The notes under the pieces were generated by a model. That model searched no databases and was not told where the DNA came from. It worked only from the letters and a program-made list of their open reading frames with translations. From Ecytonucleospora hepatopenaei (lineage: Eukaryota; Microsporidia; Enterocytozoonidae): a stretch of 64,000 nucleotides of DNA. Shown here one piece after another: positions 17,983 through 27,595 of the stretch. Position 1 is the stretch's first letter, and each line of letters begins with the position of its first letter. The stretch spans positions 620,001-684,000 of the forward strand of contig JAPMUG010000001.1 of NCBI GenBank assembly GCA_026692725.1. Direction: 5' to 3'. The translations under genes and the position numbers were made by a program.

Positions 17983-20900
17983 TTATTGAAAAAATGATTC
18001 TATTCTTTTGACTTTATTTTTAAAATCTTCTGTATTAACAAATTTCTTTAAATTTTTGTATGTTTCCCCATAATTTTTAAATTCATATTTGCCTCCACAG
18101 TGACAATATTCCTTAAGTCTTCTGTCTTCATGGTTTCCACAATTTGAACAATATTTGTCACCTTCAGCTTGTTCAAACCAGCACTGATTTAAAAAACTTT
18201 CACATTCCTTTTCAATGACAAGTGTGTTTATTTCATTTAAACATTTTATACAGTTTTTTCTCATAAAATTTTCACTACCACAAGTATCACAAAAGATTGT
18301 TGCATTTATATTGAAAATATCAGGCTGTGTGAATTCTGAAGATTTAAGCAGCTTATAACAGTTAGTTACTAAACCATGAGTATTTCTTCTATAAGAAAGC
18401 ATTCTTAAAAACAATTTTGCAGATTCAAAATCCATAGAAGTAATATTGTCAAAAACAAAATAGTCATCTACATTTTCACTTTCAAAATATTTCGTCAATA
18501 CATTTTTTGGAATATGATACTTTTTAGTGCTTGAAAAATACTCGTTATTTTTCTGATAAAACCAAATTTCAGGTTCAACAAACGAAATTTGATTAAACAC
18601 CCTAAGTGGAGTCAATTCAATCAATTCATACCCGTTTAGACGGTTGATGTCCTTTTGAATAAATTCTAAAACTTTGTTAGCTTCTTCTAAGGTGGTCTTT
18701 TTTGTATCTAAAAAAACAACATCTAAAGAACAGCAAAAAACATTTGTCTGTTTTTCTTTAAGGATAGAAGTCAGCTGCACTATTAGCTGTTGCTGGAGAA
18801 TATTTATTGTTTCTTTTAACGTAGTACTAATGTACACAGTTTCTTTTTTAAGCCATTTATGTATCTTTTTACACAAAAACAACGCACCATCCTCATCTTC
18901 TGCCGCTTTCACCATTATATTCTTTAAAAACTCTACTAAAACCAGAAATTCATTTCTTTTAACTCCGTCATACTTTTTATTTTGCAAAAAAGAGTCATAT
19001 TCAATTATTGCATATATAAATGCATGTGTAATTTCTAACTGGTAAGAAAACGTATTGTGGTACCCTGATTTTAAATATTCATTCTTAAAAACAAACAATT
19101 TGTCTTTTTCATTTCTTTTTTCAACAACCAGCCCATTTTTGTTACATGTTTTTAACCAAAAAATATCTAACACACTCTCTTTTGATATGTTGCACAAAGG
19201 AATGCCAGTAATTTTGTTAAGACTAAGCAAAAGTTCAGCTTCTTTTTCAAGTTTATCGTGTAATTTCCTTTGCGTAGTGTTCACATCTTTACCCATTTGT
19301 AAATTAGAACTACATAAGATATCTACTTGACAAACAGGCATGTTTAATTTTTCCAAAATCATTTTACATCCACTATCATTTTTTTCTATAAAACAAATTT
19401 GTATAGATTTCCTTTCTTCTTTAATTTTTTTAATGATATTTTCTTTGTCTGCAAATAAAAATGTATCATTGTGTTTATAAAAGAATGTTATTTTTTGATT
19501 ATGTTGTAAACTTGACAGTGTAAAAAAACGTGTTTTCCCTAAAACACAATCTGAAGTAATTAACACTTGTGTCAATGGATCATGATGTCCGTAAATTTTT
19601 CTAATGCTAAAATGATCAAAAAATTTCTCATCTTGGTATTTTTGAAATTCAGACGGATTCATCATTAACTCAAAGCATTTTTTAACTCCTTCCGTGTTTA
19701 CTTCAATTGTTTTAACATTTAAATTAGAAAAAAATTCCAAATCATTGATTTCTAAAAATAGTCGGTGAACAAATGGTATTCGCTTGTAAGAACAGAAATC
19801 ATAAAAATAAACGTAACTTTTACAATCATCTTGTTCTTTTTTGCATTCTTTTACGTCATTAATTTCTAACGATGTTTCCATTTGCTCGTTTTTTTCTTGT
19901 ATCATAAATGCATCAATTATTGTTTGTTTTTTGTGTTCTTCTTGACAAGTCACTGTATCACATACGTATTCTACTTTATATGCATCGACCACGTTATTGA
20001 TTTTTTTATCATAAAAATTCAACCACTCTTCTTCCATTTCTTTGATAAAATTAGCCACCTTTCTGTACATCATGGGATTTAATTCACGTGTTGAACATTT
20101 AACGTCTTCATTAATATGCTTTGTCTTTTTTACACATTCTTCTTTATTTTCTGTGATCATCTCTTTTTCTCTTGTTTTCTGCAATTCTGATAAATAGTTT
20201 TTGGTATAAAAAAATTTTGTCTTTACAGAACATTCTTCTATATCCTTTGCCTCATTGAAATATTTCTTAGCTGGTTGCAACCACTTAACATTTTCAACAT
20301 TTCCAAACAAATTGCTAATTCCTTGAAAATATGCTGGTATAATTATAATACGCTGTAAAATATATTCAAAGCGCTTTCTATAATAATCCCAATCCAATAT
20401 GTCTCTGATTTCATAGCTTTTTAATACCCCCAGCCATTTTTCCAAATACTTTTCCTTATTTGCGATCTTGAAAACAAGTATTGGAACCACGCGATCTGCG
20501 GTAGATTCCATATCTGGATATCTTGACACCACAAATTCACACTTTAATTTTTCTTCCAAGACATCATCACCAAGAATTTCAGCAATTCTTCTGGCTGTAG
20601 ACAAAATATTTGATTTTTTATCGCAATATTCATTTATGTCTTTGGACATTGATCTTGATTCAGAAAATAAATCAAACAGTGTTTCATCATCCAACTGTTT
20701 ACCTCTCTTATCTATAATATTGAGCCAATATTTTGCAATTTCTGCTAAATTTTTATAACATTCATTCAAAGTTTTTCCTGAGCAAAATTTTGGAAAAATG
20801 TCCTCCTGGAATTTTTTAATAAAAGATAACTCACCCCTTCTTTTTAACTCAAATCCTTTAATTTCTGTAATTTTGTCATTAAAATCAAAAACTACATATC

Positions 20901-23541
20901 TCTTTTTAAGCAATTTGTTTTCTTCTGTAGAACTTGGAATGGCCATTGTTTTGTAAGGCCCGTCTATTTCAAAAAATATGTGGTTTTCTGTTGATTTTTT
21001 CCATTTTACTTTACCTTCTTCTAAAAACATTTGCTGATACTGATAATTTGTTCCTGTCTTGCACACAAAATAGTTTAAAATTTCATTTAAAATAAAAACC
21101 TTCTTTCCTCCCATCGTAACTTCTACGGGAAAACAATCTGGTATCAATGCCCATATTCCATCCGTATCCAATTCCAGAGGTATTCCAAAACCACTAACAA
21201 TTTTCTTTGCCAATTTAATTATCTCACCACCTAAATGGCATGTAATGGCAGCCATGTCTATGCTCCACCATCTGCTTCCTTTTCTCATCACGTATCCGTA
21301 AAAAGAATTTAATATACACTTGTAAGCAACTTGTAATGAATTGTATATGTTTGATTTATCAACATTTTCTTTTGTTGGGTTTTCCTCTGCCTCCTTCTGT
21401 GCAAGTTTGTGTAAATTTTTCATTTCGTATCTTTTTTCCTTAAACATTTTTACAGTGTTTACGTAAAAAGGAACTTCCCTCTGGCACACTGTAGTTGTTT
21501 GTATTTCTTCTTTTTTAAATTTTGTTTTTTTGTAAAAAATCCGACAAAATGCTTCCAGTTTTTCCTTAAGCAAAGCTTCTTTTCTGGACTCAGGTAAATT
21601 GTCATACTTTTCTTTCCTTTCTATAGTCTCTCCTTTTTTAGTTTTGTTTGTCACAATAAATTCTTGGTCTCTTAATTGATTAAGAATATTTTGTACTTCT
21701 GCCTCTGTAGCAGGATAATATTCCGCACGACTAATCCAATTTAAATTTCGTTTGCAATCATTTTCATCATTGTTATAATCACAATTTATACACACTCGCT
21801 CTGATACTGCAGAAACAGGCTGCAGTCTATTTGTTAAAATGATGTTAGGATACATTGCTCCAACATCCAAGTGATATATTTTCCCAGTGCAATTAATTTT
21901 ATTTTTACAATTTTTAAATTTTTCAAAAACTTCTTTTTTAGCTTTTGCATAATTCTCGTATTTACAATATTTCTCCATCATATCATCGTAGTTTTCTTCT
22001 AACATTTTTATAATATCATAATCAAATGTAAAATCATGCATAAAATCAGCTCTAAAAATTCCTGCTTTCAAACTTTCCACGTGTCCACCAACATACGTTA
22101 AGTTTTCTGCAATGTGATTGTTATAGTGTTGAAGACCATTCAATCGCTTTACAGATGGAACTACCACATCATATGAATTGGCCTGTGTAATCAGCAACGA
22201 CTCACATAAACTTCCTGAACCCTTGGTTAATGTCTTGTCAGGTGGGTAAGGAATTAAAGAGCAAAGAGAAAAAATGTGACTGTGAACAAACTTCATGTAA
22301 AGATGATAAGTAGCCACTGCATCTGAAACGGAATAGCTTGCCATTTTTTGCGGCTCCTCTTTTGCACATCTCATCATATCCTCTGGGTCAATTTCGTCAG
22401 GTTCATATCCCAATTTTGCTCTGGTGGCTGCTTTTAAACCCTGACAGGAAATGGGTAGATACGAATCTCGTTTGACCCACTTATAGCAATCCAAATGTAC
22501 GCAAAAAGATCCTGTGTAATAATCACCTATCTTTTTTATTCCTGTCAAATCTGAAAATGACATTCCGTGCTTTTCCATCCTTATTCTTATAAAATCATAA
22601 TCAAAATATGCACCGTTAAAAGTTGTCGTTAGATGTGGCATGTGACTTTGAATTATCTCAACAAACTTTATTAATAGTTCTTTTTCTGTTTCTTCATTAT
22701 AAACGACAAAATCCGTGGCCATTTCTTCATTTGGAACATACCTAAAGCTTTCTATTTGTTCAGAAACAATTTCTCTGTTAATTATCAATGCACCAAAAGA
22801 TTCTGTTTTTATCGAAATCATCATTACTTTGTCATGCTCAGCTTTTGGAAACTTTAAAGGTTGTTTGCATGTTTCTATATCAAATGCAAATATCCTTAAA
22901 TTTGGATACTTTACAAGTTCTTTGTTTTTCTCAATCACATGTTTGCTTCCATCAAAAGAAATGTCAAACCATAAACCGCAGCGTATGTTTAAATTATCAG
23001 CTGCTTGGATGTCCCATGAAATATCATTTTCATAAAAAGCCAATATATGGTCTGGTGCATATATGCTTTCCGTTTCATTTATGAACATTTCGCGATTATT
23101 TCTTGATTTTTCAAAAATTATTGTCTTTATGTCTTGTATAAGTGTAGATAAACCTTCGTCGTGTTTGACGAAAACTTTTAAATATTTTGTTTTTGGTAAA
23201 TTCAGATGGTTTAAAGTGCTAATATTAATTTTTTCCTTAACCTCAATATGATTAATATATGCCTTGTATTTCTTATACAAATACTCCATTACACAAAAGT
23301 TGTCTGTTGTTTCTAATAAAAAAGATAGATAGAAAGGCGTTACCACTTTAAAATTTTCTCCGTTTTCTTTTACAAAATAAAGCGCTGTTTCCATAGAGTT
23401 TTCATGGTTCAGAACTTCATAATTAAGCAACCATCCTGATAATTTTTCAGTACCATGGTATTCTAAAAATCCAAATCTTTCTTCTATTGAAATACATGTA
23501 TCTTCCTTTAAATAAAAAATATTATTTTTTTCTTTTTGCAT
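17983..23541 (-). CDS. POL2: DNA polymerase epsilon catalytic subunit
   Basis: 1852 residues (yeast Pol2 2222). Exonuclease motif I FAFDIETC (D221, E223), Exo II TFNGAYFDYDF and Exo III YSVSDAVATYHLYM are intact. Polymerase motif A is LDVGAMYPNIILTNRLQP, motif B a LNSFYGYVMRKGSRWWS segment, and motif C LELDTDGIW at about residue 791, the DTDG form specific to epsilon. A degenerate C-terminal polymerase half follows. The C terminus carries two cysteine clusters (CDTCGSENF...CIKC and CSNCGNHED...CHCGG), which bind the second subunit. This is the leading-strand replicase and works with GINS (SLD5 in this window). The shortening is mainly in the C-terminal half. The start at 23541 follows ACCTTATTTTATG, a weak version of the motif. 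Confidence 0.95.
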   Translation of the reverse strand: MQKEKNNIFYLKEDTCISIEERFGFLEYHGTEKLSGWLLNYEVLNHENSMETALYFVKENGENFKVVTPFYLSFLLETTDNFCVMEYLYKKYKAYINHIEVKEKINISTLNHLNLPKTKYLKVFVKHDEGLSTLIQDIKTIIFEKSRNNREMFINETESIYAPDHILAFYENDISWDIQAADNLNIRCGLWFDISFDGSKHVIEKNKELVKYPNLRIFAFDIETCKQPLKFPKAEHDKVMMISIKTESFGALIINREIVSEQIESFRYVPNEEMATDFVVYNEETEKELLIKFVEIIQSHMPHLTTTFNGAYFDYDFIRIRMEKHGMSFSDLTGIKKIGDYYTGSFCVHLDCYKWVKRDSYLPISCQGLKAATRAKLGYEPDEIDPEDMMRCAKEEPQKMASYSVSDAVATYHLYMKFVHSHIFSLCSLIPYPPDKTLTKGSGSLCESLLITQANSYDVVVPSVKRLNGLQHYNNHIAENLTYVGGHVESLKAGIFRADFMHDFTFDYDIIKMLEENYDDMMEKYCKYENYAKAKKEVFEKFKNCKNKINCTGKIYHLDVGAMYPNIILTNRLQPVSAVSERVCINCDYNNDENDCKRNLNWISRAEYYPATEAEVQNILNQLRDQEFIVTNKTKKGETIERKEKYDNLPESRKEALLKEKLEAFCRIFYKKTKFKKEEIQTTTVCQREVPFYVNTVKMFKEKRYEMKNLHKLAQKEAEENPTKENVDKSNIYNSLQVAYKCILNSFYGYVMRKGSRWWSIDMAAITCHLGGEIIKLAKKIVSGFGIPLELDTDGIWALIPDCFPVEVTMGGKKVFILNEILNYFVCKTGTNYQYQQMFLEEGKVKWKKSTENHIFFEIDGPYKTMAIPSSTEENKLLKKRYVVFDFNDKITEIKGFELKRRGELSFIKKFQEDIFPKFCSGKTLNECYKNLAEIAKYWLNIIDKRGKQLDDETLFDLFSESRSMSKDINEYCDKKSNILSTARRIAEILGDDVLEEKLKCEFVVSRYPDMESTADRVVPILVFKIANKEKYLEKWLGVLKSYEIRDILDWDYYRKRFEYILQRIIIIPAYFQGISNLFGNVENVKWLQPAKKYFNEAKDIEECSVKTKFFYTKNYLSELQKTREKEMITENKEECVKKTKHINEDVKCSTRELNPMMYRKVANFIKEMEEEWLNFYDKKINNVVDAYKVEYVCDTVTCQEEHKKQTIIDAFMIQEKNEQMETSLEINDVKECKKEQDDCKSYVYFYDFCSYKRIPFVHRLFLEINDLEFFSNLNVKTIEVNTEGVKKCFELMMNPSEFQKYQDEKFFDHFSIRKIYGHHDPLTQVLITSDCVLGKTRFFTLSSLQHNQKITFFYKHNDTFLFADKENIIKKIKEERKSIQICFIEKNDSGCKMILEKLNMPVCQVDILCSSNLQMGKDVNTTQRKLHDKLEKEAELLLSLNKITGIPLCNISKESVLDIFWLKTCNKNGLVVEKRNEKDKLFVFKNEYLKSGYHNTFSYQLEITHAFIYAIIEYDSFLQNKKYDGVKRNEFLVLVEFLKNIMVKAAEDEDGALFLCKKIHKWLKKETVYISTTLKETINILQQQLIVQLTSILKEKQTNVFCCSLDVVFLDTKKTTLEEANKVLEFIQKDINRLNGYELIELTPLRVFNQISFVEPEIWFYQKNNEYFSSTKKYHIPKNVLTKYFESENVDDYFVFDNITSMDFESAKLFLRMLSYRRNTHGLVTNCYKLLKSSEFTQPDIFNINATIFCDTCGSENFMRKNCIKCLNEINTLVIEKECESFLNQCWFEQAEGDKYCSNCGNHEDRRLKEYCHCGGKYEFKNYGETYKNLKKFVNTEDFKNKVKRIESFFQ

Positions 23542-23590
23542 AAAATAAGGTTAAAAAATAAAAAGTTTAAAATAATTAAGAAAGATTGCT

Positions 23591-24190
23591 TTATTCTGAA
23601 TCAGATGATTTGTTTCCATTTTCAAATAAAACATCAAAACCGAACAATTTTGGAAAATACGTTTTGTTGTTTTTATGCTTAAAATCATATTGATTAAGTA
23701 AAATAACATATGAACTAAACGCACTTCCCCATACACAGCCATCAAGTTTTCTAAGATTTCCTTTTGGCTCATAAAGGCATTTGCAAGAAGAACAAAAAAC
23801 TTTTGTTTTTGACCTTCCAAAATCTGGATGAAGCCCAACAGGAATAAATGGTGTTTCTTTACAGCCGTATCTCTGACATGTACCAAAAGTTTTTGTTTTT
23901 ATCTTATCTAACATGTTGTTCATACCTTGTTTATTGTATAAAATATATCTATTGTGAAGATAAAAATACAATTTTGTTTCTTCATCCATGTTATAAGATG
24001 GTCCGCGGTCCATTATTGCCTGATAACATTCCCGGAAATCTTCAATTCTTTCCTTTAAATTATTAAAGTGGAATTTGTCAAGCAAAAAACTATCTGGTAA
24101 ACGTTCTAAGTACATATTTTCCTGTCTTCTTAAAAATTTTTGTATCCAACAGTCATTATAATCAGCTTCTTCACTATCTGTTTCTGGCAT
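23591..24190 (-). CDS. CKB1: Casein kinase II regulatory (beta) subunit
   Basis: 199 residues from the ATG at 24190 (an upstream in-frame TTG is not used; CCCTTGCAAATG supports this start). Typical CK2 beta: an acidic N-terminal DSEE, WIQKFLRRQENMYLE, an LLDKFHFNNL segment, and a zinc-binding CQRYGC...CSSC arrangement that forms the dimer interface, followed by GCVWGSAF and a FGFDVLF-like end. It assembles with catalytic CK2 alpha and steers substrate choice. Confidence 0.95.
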   Translation of the reverse strand: MPETDSEEADYNDCWIQKFLRRQENMYLERLPDSFLLDKFHFNNLKERIEDFRECYQAIMDRGPSYNMDEETKLYFYLHNRYILYNKQGMNNMLDKIKTKTFGTCQRYGCKETPFIPVGLHPDFGRSKTKVFCSSCKCLYEPKGNLRKLDGCVWGSAFSSYVILLNQYDFKHKNNKTYFPKLFGFDVLFENGNKSSDSE

Positions 24191-24341
24191 TTGCAAGGGT
24201 TTAATAAATAAAAATTTATAATTTTAAGTCTAAAAGAGCATGTTATTCTTTTGAGATTAAATATCCACTCAAACAATAACTAATAAAATGTTTTATTTAA
24301 ATATTTTTTTGTTTGTTGTTTCAAAAACATTTAAATTTTTA

Positions 24342-25831
24342 ATGGAGGAGACGTTAAAAAATCTTTGTAAAAAGAATGAGTTTAAAAAGATTTTATCCTG
24401 TTTAAAATGTGGAGTGGTAAATCAGGGATTTTGGAAAGGATCGCATAAAATAACACAAGAAGAAACAAATAATGTAAAAACCTTTGTAGATTCTAAAATT
24501 ATGACTTACTTACATAATGAGACCAATGTGCCTAATGATCTTGTAATGATTGTTTTGTGGTTTGGAACAGAATTTTCTAATAAATGCAAACGTGACACAA
24601 CTTCTTTTTTAGTTTCAAAATATCTGCATGAATTTGTAAAAGAACTTGACCTTGACTTTGGTCATTTAAATGATCTGGAAGGTATAATGAGTCTTATTGA
24701 TAAAAGATTACAGTTTTTTATGACAAAATACTATTCTTTGCCCAAAGAATGGAATATTCATGTAGAGTATTACTGTAAAATGCTATTGGAAACTAAAAAA
24801 GATTAACAAAATGGTTTTTTGAACACAATATATGTGAAAAGGTATTTTCAAACAATTTTATAAAAGTTATAGCCTTTGAAAAAAGATATTCTGCCTTTTT
24901 AAAAGGAAATAAGTGTTGTTTCCTTGATGAAGATGCAAAAAATACCAAATGCATACATTATAAAATGCTAAGCACGGTTTTTTTACCTGAAATTTTGCAT
25001 TTTTTTAATTTTAATTTTAAAAATATTTTACATAAACAGAACTCATATAAAACTACAGACCAGTATATTTTTTCAAATTTGTTAGATTTTTTTGTAAAAG
25101 TGCATTATGTTTTAGAAAAAATACTTCATTTTGATGATTCTACTGTTTTAAAGGGATTTTTAAAAGCTGTTGATTTTTACTTGAATGAATTGTTGAGTAA
25201 TGTAAAAATTGGAACTAATATAAAAGAAATTATTGTTGTATTGAATAGCATTTACTATGCCAATCAGACTTGTCGTGATTTAGAAAGTTTTATAAATTCT
25301 AAATACGACATTGAATATATTTTAAAAATTTATGAAAACATTAGGAAACTTGAATCCCTTCAAATCATAGAATTTGACAACATTTTGAAAAAAACTTTTG
25401 TAGACATAGAATCCAAAGGAGGAAATGCTGTAAAATTCATAGAATGGTATTTTAAAAACGTACACTTTAACGCATATACACATGAAGATACAAAAATATG
25501 TATTTTAGAGCATATTATGTCTTATTTATTTGTAAAAATAGCAGAGTTAAAATATGACAGAACAGTTTGTGAAAAAATAATGGAAGACGTAGGTGAAATA
25601 GAAACTTTTCTAATGGCACATCATAAAAAAGTTCCTCATATAAAAATGATGAAAAACTTTCTAAAAATTCTTATGTTTCCAAAAGACAATCCGGAAACAT
25701 TTGTACAAAATTTTTTGGAACTATCTTCGTCTAATTTCACTTTTTACCAAATTCTCAAGGCATTCAAAACACAGAAACTTTCAGCTCCACTGTTTATTGC
25801 TTATAAAAAAATTACAGGTAAAAAAGGTTAA
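24342..25831 (+). pseudogene. VPS53: VPS53-like GARP/EARP tether subunit, split by a -1 frameshift
   Basis: Two frames of one gene. The first (ATG 24342, or 24288 with a hydrophobic extension) stops at 24806. The second is open from 24797 and ends at 25831, so the join lies within ten bases that contain part of an A6 run (24795-24800) followed by GAT. Homology to Vps53 runs across the join (a D-R-Y/K block, LPKEWNIHVEYYC, then helical residues). It continues with VLNSIYYANQTCRDLESF (compare LNTAEYCLATTQQLEE) and a C-terminal block with MKNFLKILMFP, PETFVQNFLEL and FYQILKAFK. Vps53 tethers endosome vesicles to the Golgi. The usual N-terminal coiled-coil region seems shortened. Sequencing error, true pseudogene or frameshifting cannot be separated here. 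Confidence 0.7.
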
Positions 25832-25880
25832 AATGTAATTTAATAAAATAACATAATGAATAATAACTTAATTAATTTTT

Positions 25881-26576
25881 TTAATTAAAACTAAGTGAAT
25901 CTAACTTTTCAAAATCTAAAAACAAAGTAATTCCTTTTTGTTCAAACAAAGAGTATTTTTCATGCTTTTCTGTTATGCAAAAATTCAAAACTGTTTTTTC
26001 CTTTTTCATTTGTTCTTCAAAACCAAGTGGCGCTTCAAACTCTACATTCAAATCTGTATCCACAATATACACAGATCCTTCTTCGTTTGGTTCTATGTTT
26101 ACTACAGTAAATGCCATGTTTTTAAAATCAACAAAGTTCAACCTAATTTCGTCTCCAGCCGTAAGCACTCCATAATTTCTCAAAGATGTTTCAAGCTCTG
26201 CCTTTGGATTTTCCACCTGAAGAAAATCTACACTGTGTGGTAGCAATTTTATTTTTTTACCTATAGGAACACGTACATATGAAACAATTGCATGTTTTGA
26301 ACTTTTAAGATCCAAATGCAACCACATCCATTCCGGAACAATAACTTCTCCTTCGTAATCCATAAAATTTCCTACTGTACATTTTGTTCTTAAAATTTTG
26401 TTTTCATGTGTTATTTCAAAAATATATGGCAAAGGCAAGTTGGAAATTGTAAGTTCGCTTAAAATAGAAATTGGTAGCATTACTTTGCTTGAAAAATTAT
26501 CTTGTGACTTTTTTGGATATTTCACAGGTTTTAAGACCCATGACTGGGGCTCTTGATAATTTGTAAAAAAATGCAT
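25881..26576 (-). CDS. UFD1: Ufd1, ubiquitin-binding cofactor of Cdc48/p97
   Basis: 231 residues forming essentially the double-psi-beta-barrel UFD1 domain: KVMLPISILSELTISNLPLP, VPEWMWLHLDL, VDFLQVENPKAELETSLRNY, LTAGDEIRLNF and FEAPLGFEEQ are all recognisable Ufd1 blocks. The C-terminal Npl4/Cdc48-binding tail is short. With Npl4 it recruits polyubiquitinated substrates to Cdc48, notably in ER-associated degradation. The start follows CCCCCTTTCAATG. It is divergent from RAD14 with 36 bases between the starts. Confidence 0.9.
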   Translation of the reverse strand: MHFFTNYQEPQSWVLKPVKYPKKSQDNFSSKVMLPISILSELTISNLPLPYIFEITHENKILRTKCTVGNFMDYEGEVIVPEWMWLHLDLKSSKHAIVSYVRVPIGKKIKLLPHSVDFLQVENPKAELETSLRNYGVLTAGDEIRLNFVDFKNMAFTVVNIEPNEEGSVYIVDTDLNVEFEAPLGFEEQMKKEKTVLNFCITEKHEKYSLFEQKGITLFLDFEKLDSLSFN

Positions 26577-26612
26577 TGAAAGGGGGTTATTTTTTTATTT
26601 TAGTGAATTATT

Positions 26613-27200
26613 ATGAAAAGAAGAAGTGAAGAAATTAAAGAAGGTGGATTTTTGTTCAATGAGAAAGATAATATAAAAATGGATCTCAAATATACAAAAG
26701 AACCAAAAATATCTTACATAGACTCAAAAAATAAATCTTGTGAATATTGTGGTACATTAAAAATTGATGTTGAGATTTTAGATGTTTTTGATTTGAAGTT
26801 ATGTACAAAGTGTAAAATTGAAAACATCAAATTTATAACTAAAACAGAGTGTAAAAACGAGTATTTGTTAAATGATCAAGAATTAAAGAATTTTCCATGT
26901 TTAAATAAACCTAATCCTCGAAAAGGTACTTGGAATCAAATGTTTTTATATTGTAAAAGTTCTATCGAACAGTTTGCAATTAAAAAATATGGATCTTTGG
27001 AAGAAATTTCTAAACTTAAAAAACAAAAAGAATGTGAAAAGCTTAAAAAGAAAGTTAAAAAGATTAAAAAATTAGTTAAAAAATCAAAAACAAAAGTGGT
27101 AATTTCACAAATAAAAGAAAAACACAAGCACTATTTCAAACAAAAGGGAAATAAAGGAGTATGTGACTGTGGAATGGAAATAGAAATGACAACATTATAA
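26613..27200 (+). CDS. RAD14: DNA damage recognition protein Rad14/XPA
   Basis: 195 residues. An XPA-type zinc finger (C43, C46, C64, C67: CEYCG...LCTKC) is followed by FITKTECKNEYLLNDQELK, the signature of XPA/Rad14, and a Trp-containing TWNQMFLYCKSSIEQFAI segment. A very lysine-rich helix follows. Rad14/XPA verifies damage in nucleotide excision repair together with TFIIH (RAD3 at 1-3.2 kb). The last 25 residues carry an extra H/C cluster (KHYF...CDCG) that may form another metal site (inference). No CCC motif is seen near the start. Confidence 0.9.
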   Translation: MKRRSEEIKEGGFLFNEKDNIKMDLKYTKEPKISYIDSKNKSCEYCGTLKIDVEILDVFDLKLCTKCKIENIKFITKTECKNEYLLNDQELKNFPCLNKPNPRKGTWNQMFLYCKSSIEQFAIKKYGSLEEISKLKKQKECEKLKKKVKKIKKLVKKSKTKVVISQIKEKHKHYFKQKGNKGVCDCGMEIEMTTL

Positions 27201-27247
27201 TAAAATTTTATTTATGCATATATTTTATTAAAATTATGATTTATTAT

Positions 27248-27517
27248 CTAGTATTTTAAAAGCTTAAAAAATAAAATTATTAAGCCTAATAGAAAAATTA
27301 TCAGTATGTTTCTACCATCATTTTTCATTTTTTTAAGACTTTGTTGGAAAAATTGCTGATTCTCTGCAAATTTACAATGGCCGTCATTTGCGTGTTTTTC
27401 AATATTTTTTAAAATTTTTTCTTGTGATAATATTTGTGATTGTATATTATCAGTCATGTGTCTAAGTTTAATTGCAGAATCATGTATTTTTTTGTCTTTT
27501 TCATTTTGTTGTTCCAT
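27248..27517 (-). CDS. Small tail-anchored Qc-SNARE, Bet1/Sft1-like
   Basis: 89 residues: a short charged N terminus, a heptad helix of about 60 residues (HDSAIKLRHMTDNIQSQI onward), then a C-terminal transmembrane anchor (ILIIFLLGLIILFFKLL). Size and architecture match Bet1 or Sft1, which lack an N-terminal regulatory domain. It is a likely partner of the Bos1-like SNARE at 8.6-9.2 kb. The call rests on architecture more than on specific residues. Confidence 0.5.
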   Translation of the reverse strand: MEQQNEKDKKIHDSAIKLRHMTDNIQSQILSQEKILKNIEKHANDGHCKFAENQQFFQQSLKKMKNDGRNILIIFLLGLIILFFKLLKY

Positions 27518-27595
27518 GTAAATAAACAGAAGAGTAAAATATAAAATATTTTTAAAGTAATTTCAATAAATTTATAAAATTTTTAAACCATAAAA

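Noticed and set aside
24288..24341. Signal-peptide-like first 18 residues of the VPS53-like protein
   Set aside because: Vps53 is cytosolic; the ATG at 24342 gives a more plausible start. The earlier ATG is kept only as an alternative.
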